Shown: positions 7,201 to 13,961 of the stretch, one piece after another
How the letters are laid out: every line of letters starts with the position of its first letter
Numbering within the stretch: position 1 is the first letter of the stretch
Origin: DATAEK01 sp036258055
GTDB taxonomy: Bacteria > Acidobacteriota > Vicinamibacteria > Vicinamibacterales > 2-12-FULL-66-21
Length of the DNA: 15,699 bases
Direction of reading: 5' to 3'
Assembly: GCA_036258055.1 (NCBI GenBank)
Contig: DATAEK010000280.1
Coordinates: 1-15,699 of the forward strand
The notes under the pieces: generated by a model
Databases searched by the model: none
What the model was told of the DNA's origin: nothing
Seen by the model: the letters and a program-made list of their open reading frames with translations, nothing else
Made by a program: the position numbers and the translations under genes

Positions 7201-9858
7201 ATGGGCGTCTCGGTGGGTGACCGACTCGGTCGGTTCGAAATTCTCGGCGCGCTGGGCACTGGCGGCATGGGCGACGTCTATCGCGCCCGCGATCCTCAGC
7301 TTCAGCGCGACGTCGCGATCAAAGTGCTGCGCGCACCCGTTTCGGGCGACGCCCACCGGACGCGGCGATTCGAACAGGAAGCCCGCGTCGCCGGGAACCT
7401 CAACCACCCGAACATCGTGGCCGTCTTCGATGCCGGCGTCCACGAAGGCGCTCCCTACATCGTCACCGAACTGCTCGGGGGGGAGACGCTTCGTGAGCGG
7501 ATGCACGGTCAGCCGCTGCCGCCGCGTCAAGCGGTCGATTTCGCGATGCAGATCGCGAGCGGTCTCGCCGCCGGGCACGAGCGACGCATCGTTCACCGCG
7601 ACATCAAACCTGACAACCTGTTCGTGACCACGGATGGCCGGATCAAGATTCTCGATTTCGGCCTGGCGAAGCTCCTCGGCCCCGATGTGTCCAGCGATTC
7701 GACGCAGACGATCACGATCGACGGCGTGCAACTCGCGCCGGTCATGGGGACGGCGAGCTACATGTCGCCGGAACAGGCGCGTGGTCTGCGCATCGATGAG
7801 CGGTCGGACATTTTCAGTCTGGGAGCGGTCCTGTACGAGATGCTGTCCGGTGCTCCGCCGTTCCGGCGGAGTACGACCGCCGACACCCTCAGCGCGATTC
7901 TGAACGAGCAGCCACAGGAAATGACGTCGATCGTTCGAACGGCTCCCGCTCTCGAACGCATCGTCCAGCACTGTCTGGAGAAGAAGCCCGAGAACCGGTT
8001 TCAGAGCGCCCGGGATCTTCTGTTCGACCTCGAAGCTGTGCGGCAGTCAACATGGCCGACTGCAAGGATTCCAGGACCTCGTGTCCTGTCGAAAACGACC
8101 GCCCTCATCGGGCTTGGGCTCCTCGCCATGGCGTCCGCCGCGATCCTTGGATATTTCGCCGGACGGCGGGTGACGTCGGCGGAGCCACTCGCCGCATTTC
8201 ACACCGCCCGCCGGGTGACCGACTTCCCCGGTCTCGAAGAGTTTCCGGCCATATCTCCCGATGGACGATCGGTGGTTTTCACCGCGAGCCTCAACGGAAC
8301 GCGGCAGATCTTCGTCCGTCTGCTTGCAGGCGGACCGCCGCTGCCGATCACGAAGGACGCAGCCGACCATCAGTTTCCTCGATGGGCGCGCGACGGCAAC
8401 TCGCTGGTGTACTTCTCGCCGGCCCAGCCAGGTGATGCTCAGGGAGCGCTGTGGGACGTCTCGGCACTTGGCGGTTCGCCCCGGCGGATCATGGACAGCA
8501 TCGGCGGCGCGGACGTGAATCGAACCGGCCGGTTGGTGTGCTTTCAGCTCGTCGATCGAGTGATTCGGCTGGTGACCGCGTCGCTCGACGGCGGCGACCT
8601 TCGGGTGATCCTTCCATCCGTATCCGGCTACCACCGATATCCGCGCTGGTCTCCAGACAGCCAATGGATCGCCTTCCAGCGTGGAGACGGCGTTCGCTAC
8701 GACATCTTCGCCGTCCCTGCCGCTGGTGGAGAAACGCGGCAGCTCACCCGCGACAGAAGCATCATCAACGGCATCGCATGGCTGCCGTCGAGCGATGGGA
8801 TCGTGTTTGGCTCGAGTCGTGGCAACACGATTCCCTACCTTCCGTCGATGCGGCTGTGGGAAGTCCCTCTGGACGGCCAGGCGCCTCGACCGATCACCCA
8901 GGCCGACGTCTCCTACGAGCAGCCGGACGTGCACGACACGGGTGTCACGTCTGCGACCCGGATGCGCATGCAATTCGACATCTGGAGCTTTCCGTTCGAC
9001 GGCGCGGCGTCCGAGAACGTCCGCCGGGGCCACCAGATCACCCGTCAGACCGGCCAGGTACTGACGCCGTCGGCCGCGCCCGACGGCAACGAGATTGCGT
9101 TTCTCGCTGACAGTGGTGGGCATGCCAACCTCTGGGTGGTTTCCACTCAGAGCGGAGACGTTCGTCAGATTACGTTCGAGAACGATCCTGCGGTGGCGAT
9201 CGGCGTGCCACTGTGGTCGCCGGACGGCCGCTCGATCGCGTTTGTTTCGTCCCGGGGCCGAACGGGATTCGAATTCGGCATCTGGGTGGTCAATCCAGAC
9301 GGCAGTAACCTGCACAATCTCGTAAAGGAGGGACTCGGTGTCGCGTGGTCACCCGACAGCAAGTGGCTGTACTACGCGGACGTATCGGGCAGCGTCTTGA
9401 ACAAGATTCCGTCGTCGGGTGGCGACCCGATCAGGGTGAGATCGGAGCCCACACGAAATGTCATCGGCGTGCACGACGGGACGCTGTACTACATGGTGGA
9501 GCGCCCCCTCGTCGATGGACGGCCGGAGCTGGAAATCCGTGCGGCAACCCCGGAGTCCGGCCCTTCCCGCGTGCTGGCGCGAATACCGGCTTCACGGGTC
9601 GCGACGTGGCAGATCGTGAATCCCGCGCTGTCACCCGACGGGCAATGGCTGGCATTGCCGCTCACGGATGGGTTCACGACGAATATCTGGGCGCTCTCGA
9701 CCGCGAGCGGCACCTGGCGCCAGGTGACCGACTTCGGCGACCGCGCCATCTTCATCGCGCGTCGCGTGTCCTGGTCGGCAGGGAACTCCATCATTGCGGC
9801 GGTCGGTGAGGGCGATGCCGACATCGTCTTGTTGGAGGGGCTGTTCCAGCGCCGGTGA
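7201..9858 (+). CDS. Transmembrane Ser/Thr protein kinase (PknB-type) with C-terminal PD40/TolB propeller
   Basis: An 885-aa membrane kinase. The kinase domain (about 11-280) is intact: glycine loop G19-T-G-G-M-G24, VAIK with K41, catalytic loop HRDIKPDN (D134, K136, N139), DFG at 152-154, activation-loop end MGTASYMSPEQARG with E191, and RSDIFSLG. The membrane helix is about 299-321. The rest is a PD40 propeller (repeats such as SPDGRSVVFTAS, WSPDSQWIAFQ, WSPDGRSIAFVSS, LSPDGQWLALPL) placed outside the membrane. No PASTA repeats are present. I start at ATG 7201 because family members begin about ten residues before the RFEILG strand; a longer frame from 6988 would run through the promoter and the antisense FHA gene. 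No ribosome site precedes it. The divergent FHA protein is the likely partner or reader. The signal sensed is unknown. Confidence 0.93.
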   Translation: MGVSVGDRLGRFEILGALGTGGMGDVYRARDPQLQRDVAIKVLRAPVSGDAHRTRRFEQEARVAGNLNHPNIVAVFDAGVHEGAPYIVTELLGGETLRERMHGQPLPPRQAVDFAMQIASGLAAGHERRIVHRDIKPDNLFVTTDGRIKILDFGLAKLLGPDVSSDSTQTITIDGVQLAPVMGTASYMSPEQARGLRIDERSDIFSLGAVLYEMLSGAPPFRRSTTADTLSAILNEQPQEMTSIVRTAPALERIVQHCLEKKPENRFQSARDLLFDLEAVRQSTWPTARIPGPRVLSKTTALIGLGLLAMASAAILGYFAGRRVTSAEPLAAFHTARRVTDFPGLEEFPAISPDGRSVVFTASLNGTRQIFVRLLAGGPPLPITKDAADHQFPRWARDGNSLVYFSPAQPGDAQGALWDVSALGGSPRRIMDSIGGADVNRTGRLVCFQLVDRVIRLVTASLDGGDLRVILPSVSGYHRYPRWSPDSQWIAFQRGDGVRYDIFAVPAAGGETRQLTRDRSIINGIAWLPSSDGIVFGSSRGNTIPYLPSMRLWEVPLDGQAPRPITQADVSYEQPDVHDTGVTSATRMRMQFDIWSFPFDGAASENVRRGHQITRQTGQVLTPSAAPDGNEIAFLADSGGHANLWVVSTQSGDVRQITFENDPAVAIGVPLWSPDGRSIAFVSSRGRTGFEFGIWVVNPDGSNLHNLVKEGLGVAWSPDSKWLYYADVSGSVLNKIPSSGGDPIRVRSEPTRNVIGVHDGTLYYMVERPLVDGRPELEIRAATPESGPSRVLARIPASRVATWQIVNPALSPDGQWLALPLTDGFTTNIWALSTASGTWRQVTDFGDRAIFIARRVSWSAGNSIIAAVGEGDADIVLLEGLFQRR

Positions 9859-9889
9859 TGGGCACTCGCCCGCCTCCGCGCAAGTGGTG

Positions 9890-9895
9890 TAAATT
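9890..9895 (+). promoter_or_regulatory. -10-like element immediately upstream of the CoA-ligase start
   Basis: TAAATT (9890-9895) lies only 6 bases before the ATG at 9902, so transcription would begin at or near the A of the start codon. No Shine-Dalgarno and no recognisable -35 are present. This is the pattern of a leaderless gene. Read-through from the kinase, which ends 43 bp upstream, is the alternative. Confidence 0.3.
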
Positions 9896-9901
9896 GCCCG
9901 G

Positions 9902-11446
9902 ATGGGTCCTGGGTCAGATCACCACGCAGGCGCTTCGAAGACCGAAAGTCGGACGCTGTTCGATCTCATCCGGCCGATTCCGGCCGAGCGCACCGCCGTT
10001 ATCCTTCCCGAATCGAATCTTCGAATTCCGTACGGCGCATTCCGCGATCAGATAGAAGCCCTGGCCGAAGGGCTCGCGGCGGCGGGAATTACGCGCGGCG
10101 ACCGCGTCGGCATCGCCCTGCCGAACGGTCTTCCCATGGTCGTGTCGTTCTTTGCGGCCGCGATGGCGGGAACGGCGGCTCCGCTCAACCCGGGATACAA
10201 GGAGGACGAGTTCCGCTTCTATCTCGAGGACACGGATGCGCGCCTGCTGATCCTGCCGCCCGACGGCCTCGACGAAGCCCGGCGCGCCGCCGGCGACAAG
10301 GTTCCTATCCTCACAATCGACATGGACGCGAACGGCACCGTGGGCTTCGCCGGATCGACCGCCAGGAAGCCGTACGTGCCGCCCACACGCGACGATGTGG
10401 CGCTGGTGCTTCACACGAGCGGAAGCACGGGCCGGCCGAAGCGGGTTCCTCTCGCTCATGCCAATCTGTGCATTTCGGCCGGGAACGTGGCGCATAGCTA
10501 CGATCTCGGGCCCGATGACGTGGCGATGTGTGTGATGCCGCTGTTCCACGTCCACGGGCTCGTGGCGTCGACGCTGGGCACGCTGTCGACCGGCGGAACG
10601 CTGGTGATACCCGGCAAGTTCAACCCGCTTTCGTTCTGGCGGGTTGCGCGCGATCACGGCGTCACGTGGTACTCGGCAGTCCCCACGATTCATCAATTGC
10701 TTCTGGCGCGCGCCGATCCGGCCGCGGGGAAACCCGCAGGCGCCGAGCGTCTGCGGTTCATCCGTTCGTGCAGCGCCGCGCTGCCGCCGCAGGTGATGCA
10801 CGATCTCGAGCAGGCGTTCGGCGCACCCGTGCTCGAGGCGTACGGCATGACGGAGGCAGCGCACCAGATGGCCTCGAACCCGCTGCCCCCTGCCGCCCGC
10901 AAGCCCGGCTCGGTCGGCCGTGGAACCGATGTGCAGATCAGCATCATGGACGACGCGGGGAAGCATCTGCCTGCCGGCGAGCAAGGCGAGGTCGTGATCA
11001 AAGGACCGAACGTCACGCGCGGCTACGAGAACAATCCCGAGGCGAATGCGAAATCATTCACCGACGGTTGGTTTCGAACCGGGGATCGCGGCTTCCTCGA
11101 TGCCGAGGGCTATCTGACCCTCGTCGCGCGCATCAAGGAACTGATCAACCGGGGCGGCGAGAAGATCTCGCCACGCGAGATTGACGAGGTCCTGCTGACG
11201 CATCCATCCGTGGCCGAAGCGGTGTGCTTCGGCGTGCCGCACAAAACCTGGGGCGAAGAGGTTGCGGCGGCGGTTGTCGTGAAGGCACCGATCAGCGAGA
11301 CCGACCTCATCGCGTTCTGCAAAGAGCGGCTGGCGGAGTTCAAGCGGCCGAAGCAGATTTACATCACCGACACCATTCCTCGCACCGCGACCGGCAAGAT
11401 TCAGCGCGGCGTCGTGGCCCGGGCATTCGCTCCTGAAGGGCGATGA
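9902..11446 (+). CDS. Acyl-CoA synthetase, probable oxalyl-CoA synthetase (AAE3/Pcs60-like)
   Basis: ANL-superfamily ligase that adenylates a carboxylate and passes it to CoA, probably oxalate to oxalyl-CoA in the cytoplasm. The phosphate-binding loop is TSGSTGRPK at 172-180. VMPLFHVHGL at 211-220, RSCSAALPP at 288-296, YGMTEAAHQM at 314-323 and SNPLPPAARKPGSVG at 325-339 follow the pattern typical of plant AAE3 and yeast Pcs60 oxalyl-CoA synthetases, including H321 after TEA and the SN-LPP-RKPG-VG run. The hinge and C-domain motifs are WFRTGDRG, R410 in VARIKELINRGGEKISP, and the catalytic lysine K499 in TATGKIQR. At 514 aa it is full length and soluble. The start ATG lacks a ribosome site, with a TAAATT box 6 bases upstream. 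It is the first of three same-strand genes that include a reductase and an OxlT-like carrier, which supports oxalate as substrate. Another small dicarboxylate or acyl substrate remains possible. Confidence 0.85.
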   Translation: MGPGSDHHAGASKTESRTLFDLIRPIPAERTAVILPESNLRIPYGAFRDQIEALAEGLAAAGITRGDRVGIALPNGLPMVVSFFAAAMAGTAAPLNPGYKEDEFRFYLEDTDARLLILPPDGLDEARRAAGDKVPILTIDMDANGTVGFAGSTARKPYVPPTRDDVALVLHTSGSTGRPKRVPLAHANLCISAGNVAHSYDLGPDDVAMCVMPLFHVHGLVASTLGTLSTGGTLVIPGKFNPLSFWRVARDHGVTWYSAVPTIHQLLLARADPAAGKPAGAERLRFIRSCSAALPPQVMHDLEQAFGAPVLEAYGMTEAAHQMASNPLPPAARKPGSVGRGTDVQISIMDDAGKHLPAGEQGEVVIKGPNVTRGYENNPEANAKSFTDGWFRTGDRGFLDAEGYLTLVARIKELINRGGEKISPREIDEVLLTHPSVAEAVCFGVPHKTWGEEVAAAVVVKAPISETDLIAFCKERLAEFKRPKQIYITDTIPRTATGKIQRGVVARAFAPEGR

Positions 11447-11471
11447 TCGAGCCCCGAAGGCGATGATCGAG
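11435..11471. repeat. Tandem duplication of about 20 bp across the CoA-ligase stop codon
   Basis: GAAGGGCGATGATCGAG (11435-11451) is followed by GAAGGCGATGATCGAG (11456-11471), the same sequence less one G. The first copy contains the TGA stop of the ligase (11444-11446). The second pushes the next gene about 20 bp downstream. It probably arose by replication slippage. Confidence 0.7.
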
Positions 11472-11484
11472 GCATGAGGTTCGC

Positions 11485-12519
11485 GTGAAGATCGTCATCG
11501 CGGGCGCGGGCGCCATCGGCGGGTACATCGGGGCGCGTCTGGCTCGTACTGCGGCGCCGGGCGTGGACGTCGTGCTCTTCGCGCGCGGGCCCCACCTTCG
11601 CGCGATGCAGGAGCGCGGTCTCCGCGTCACCAGCCCGGATGGCGACTTCGAGGTCAGGCCGGCGGTCACCGGGGACCTCTCGACGATCGGACCGGCCGAC
11701 GTGGTGTTCCTCGGCGTCAAGGCACACAGCCTGACGGCTCTGGCTCCGCAGCTCACGCCGCTCTTTGGTCCCGACACCATCGTCGTCAGCACGCAGAACG
11801 GGATCCCGTGGTGGTACTTCCAGAGTCTCGGTGGCGGTCTCGAGGGGCTTCGTCTCGAGCGGGTGGATCCGGGCGGTGTGATTGCTGCCGCAATCGAGCC
11901 GAGACGTGTCGTCGGCTCGCTGGCCTACTTTGCTGCGGATGTGATCGAGCCCGGCGTCATCCGCCATACCGAGGGCAACAAGATCAGCTTCGGCGAACCT
12001 GACGGCAGCAAGTCCGAGCGGTTGCGCCGAATTGCCGAGCCGTTGATTGCCGCCGGTTTTCGATGTCCAATCAACGCACGCTTCCGCCACGAGATCTGGG
12101 TGAAGCTGCTGGGGAATGTCGCCTTCAACCCGATCAGCGCGCTGACGGGAGGAACGCTCGAAGAGCTCGTCAGGCATCCAGATGCCGCGCAAGCGATCAG
12201 AGAGATCATGGCCGAAACCGAAGCCGTGGCCGGGAAGCTCGGCATCGAGCTCCCCATCTCGATCGACCAGCGGATGGCGGGCGCCGAAAGAGTCGGCGCG
12301 CACAAGACGTCGATGCTCCAGGATCTCGAGGCCGGGCGGCCGATGGAGCTCGAGGCCGTAGTCGGCGCGGTCGTCGAGCTCGGCGACAGGCTGGGAGTGC
12401 CGATGCCGACGACGCGAACGGTGTACGCGTGCGCGAAGATGCTGGAGGCGAAGCGGAGCGAGGCCATAGCGCTCGTCCAGAGGCATGATGCCGGCCAATC
12501 AACGGAAGCCCTCCGGTGA
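11485..12519 (+). CDS. panE2: PanE/ApbA-family NAD(P)-dependent reductase, probable oxalyl-CoA reductase (PanE2-like)
   Basis: A 344-aa member of the ketopantoate reductase family. The Rossmann nucleotide site is GAGAIGG at 7-13. Catalytic positions match E. coli PanE by spacing: N105 in QNG (PanE N98), K207 with N211 and N215 (PanE K176, N180, N184), S276 (S244) and E288 (E256). It differs from PanE in length (344 against about 303 aa) and in a loop after N105 reading GIPWWYFQSLGG and running to about residue 131. That aromatic loop suggests another substrate. In Methylobacterium extorquens a PanE-family protein, PanE2, was reported to reduce oxalyl-CoA to glyoxylate. The oxalyl-CoA-synthetase-like gene upstream and OxlT-like gene downstream make the same role likely here. 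GTG start with GAGG 5 bases upstream. Its end overlaps the next gene by 4 bases. Ketopantoate reduction for pantothenate is the alternative, and the symbol is given by inferred role. Confidence 0.8.
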   Translation: MKIVIAGAGAIGGYIGARLARTAAPGVDVVLFARGPHLRAMQERGLRVTSPDGDFEVRPAVTGDLSTIGPADVVFLGVKAHSLTALAPQLTPLFGPDTIVVSTQNGIPWWYFQSLGGGLEGLRLERVDPGGVIAAAIEPRRVVGSLAYFAADVIEPGVIRHTEGNKISFGEPDGSKSERLRRIAEPLIAAGFRCPINARFRHEIWVKLLGNVAFNPISALTGGTLEELVRHPDAAQAIREIMAETEAVAGKLGIELPISIDQRMAGAERVGAHKTSMLQDLEAGRPMELEAVVGAVVELGDRLGVPMPTTRTVYACAKMLEAKRSEAIALVQRHDAGQSTEALR

Positions 12520-13748
12520 CCATCAATAGCCGCTGGTTCCAGCTGTGCGCGTCGCTGGTGGCGATGATCATGATCGCCAACCTCCAGTACTCGTGGACGC
12601 TGTTCGTCGAGCCGATGCGGAAAGCGACCGGCTGGAAGCTGTCCGACGTCCAGTGGGCGTTCACGCTCTTCATCCTGTTCCAGACATGGGTCCAGCCCGC
12701 GCAGGGATTCCTCATCGACCGCATGGGGCCGCGCGTGTTTACGACGCTCGCCGGCGTTCTCTGCGGAATCGGCTGGACCGGGCTCGGCCTGGTCACGACG
12801 CTGCCGATGCTCTACACCCTGTACGTGATCGCCGGGATCGGCGCGGCGCTGATCTACGGCGGCTGCATGGGTTCGGCGCTGAAGTGGTTCAAGAAGGAGC
12901 GTGGATTCGCGGCCGGGTTGATGGCGGCCGGTTTCGGCGGCGGCACGGCGCTTTTCATCCCCGTCATCGCCTCCGTCATCAAGACGAGCGGATATCAGAC
13001 GGCGTTCATCTATACCGGCGTGTTCCAGGCCGTCGTGATCCTCGTGGTCGCCCAGTTCCTCCGGCATCCGCAGCCGGAAGCTGCGCCGGCCAAACCGTCA
13101 GCCGGCCCTTCGGTGATCGGGCAGCATCAGTTCACGACCGGCGAAATGCTCCGTACTCGCCAGTTCTACGTGCTCTATGCGAGCTTCGTGATGATGGCCA
13201 CCGGCGGACTGCTGGTGACGGCCAACGCGGGGTCGATCGCCGAGGCCTGGGGTATTCCGGTGACGGCACTCGCCGCGGCGACGTCGTTGAACGCGCTTGC
13301 GAACGGCGGCAGCCGCATTTTCTGGGGCTGGGCGTCCGACAGGATAGGTCGTGAGCGGGCGATGGGCATCGCGTTCGCACTGCAGGCGATCTGTCTCGTA
13401 CTCGTGCTCACGATCGGCCGTTGGTCGGGCACGCTCTTCACGATCACGCTGGTTCTGACGTTCTTTACCTGGGGCGAAATCTTCTCGCTGTTTCCGTCCA
13501 TCGTGGCCGACTACTACGGCGCGAAGTGCGCGACGGCGAACTACGGCGTGATGTACTCGGCGAAGGGGGTCGCGTCGATCATCGGCGGCTGGGTTGCGGC
13601 CCTGCTCTTCGAACGCTTCGGCACCTGGGCCGCGTGTTTCTACGGAAGCGCCGTGCTGGCCCTTCTGGCCGCGGTCCTGATCACCCGCATGAGCGCCGCG
13701 GCGGCAGCGAGCAAGACGCAGGTGCCCGTGCCTGCGACGGTCAAGTAG
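12516..13748 (+). CDS. oxlT: Major facilitator transporter, OxlT-like oxalate carrier
   Basis: A 410-aa inner-membrane carrier with about 12 hydrophobic helices in two halves. The central loop is near 184-208 (Pro/Ala-rich), and the MFS loop motif appears at 68-73 (DRMGPR) and 275-280 (DRIGRE). Features of the oxalate/formate antiporter family include QYSWTLFVEPM near the first helix, GSRIFWGWASDRIGR at 265-279, and YYGAKCATANYGVMYSAKG at 333-351. Oxalobacter OxlT binds oxalate with R272 and K355. The equivalents here, R267 in GGSRIFWG and K350 in YSAKG, are also 83 residues apart and lie in the same helices (TM8 and TM11). The GTG start overlaps the previous TGA (GTGA), so translation is coupled, and GGAAG lies upstream. 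It most likely imports oxalate for the two enzymes before it, by antiport or proton symport. Family is sure; substrate is inferred. Confidence 0.87.
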   Translation: MTINSRWFQLCASLVAMIMIANLQYSWTLFVEPMRKATGWKLSDVQWAFTLFILFQTWVQPAQGFLIDRMGPRVFTTLAGVLCGIGWTGLGLVTTLPMLYTLYVIAGIGAALIYGGCMGSALKWFKKERGFAAGLMAAGFGGGTALFIPVIASVIKTSGYQTAFIYTGVFQAVVILVVAQFLRHPQPEAAPAKPSAGPSVIGQHQFTTGEMLRTRQFYVLYASFVMMATGGLLVTANAGSIAEAWGIPVTALAAATSLNALANGGSRIFWGWASDRIGRERAMGIAFALQAICLVLVLTIGRWSGTLFTITLVLTFFTWGEIFSLFPSIVADYYGAKCATANYGVMYSAKGVASIIGGWVAALLFERFGTWAACFYGSAVLALLAAVLITRMSAAAAASKTQVPVPATVK

Positions 13749-13830
13749 ATCGTACGGACGATTGTCGACATTGATCCTGCCGACGCCGTGTCGTCGCCCT
13801 TCCCCTATACCGATTTCGATACGGGCAGCC

Positions 13831-13860
13831 GAGGGTCCGCAGGGGCCCCATCAAACCCTC
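13831..13860 (+). terminator. Weak inverted repeat after the transporter gene, possible terminator
   Basis: GAGGGT (13831-13836) pairs with ACCCTC (13855-13860) around an 18-base interior that contains the self-complementary GGGGCCCC. It lies 82 bp after the transporter stop and before the promoter of the next gene. No T-run follows, so this may simply be chance in GC-rich DNA. I see no better terminator in the 213-bp gap. Confidence 0.22.
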
Positions 13861-13875
13861 ACAAAAACCTCAGAT

Positions 13876-13901
13876 TTGACCCGCGCAGACGGTTGTAAGA
13901 T
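13876..13901 (+). promoter_or_regulatory. Weak candidate promoter for the propeller-cytochrome gene
   Basis: TTGACC (13876-13881) and TAAGAT (13896-13901) are good single hexamers but only 14 bp apart, shorter than the usual 16-18. Transcription from here would leave a leader of about 55 bases, ending in the AAGGAG ribosome site at 13950-13955. Confidence 0.33.
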
Positions 13902-13961
13902 CGCGCCCCTGTCCGTCTAGTCGTTGCCGGCCGGCAAGTCGTTTACGCAAAGGAGCGAGTC

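Noticed and set aside
7128..7268. Upstream extension of the FHA regulator to start codons at 7202 or 7268
   Set aside because: It would overlap the kinase start. The added residues match no winged-helix sequence, and GTG 7127 has GGAGG just upstream.
8047..9315. A 422-codon minus-strand frame inside the kinase gene
   Set aside because: It lies wholly opposite clear PD40 repeats, has no domain pattern and shows the biased composition of an antisense shadow.
11401..13067. Long minus-strand frames opposite the ligase, reductase and transporter genes
   Set aside because: The plus-strand frames have catalytic motifs, coupled junctions and membrane helices; the antisense frames have none.
9902..13748. 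Operon as a pantothenate or CoA biosynthesis unit, because of the PanE-family gene
   Set aside because: No panB, panC or panD is present, and the partners are an oxalyl-CoA-synthetase-like ligase and an OxlT-like carrier, which do not belong to that pathway.
13749..13827. ATCGTACGGACGAT and CCTATACCGATTTCGATACGGG as hairpin terminators after the transporter
   Set aside because: The first has only a 5-bp stem and the second has several mismatches. Neither is followed by a T-run.
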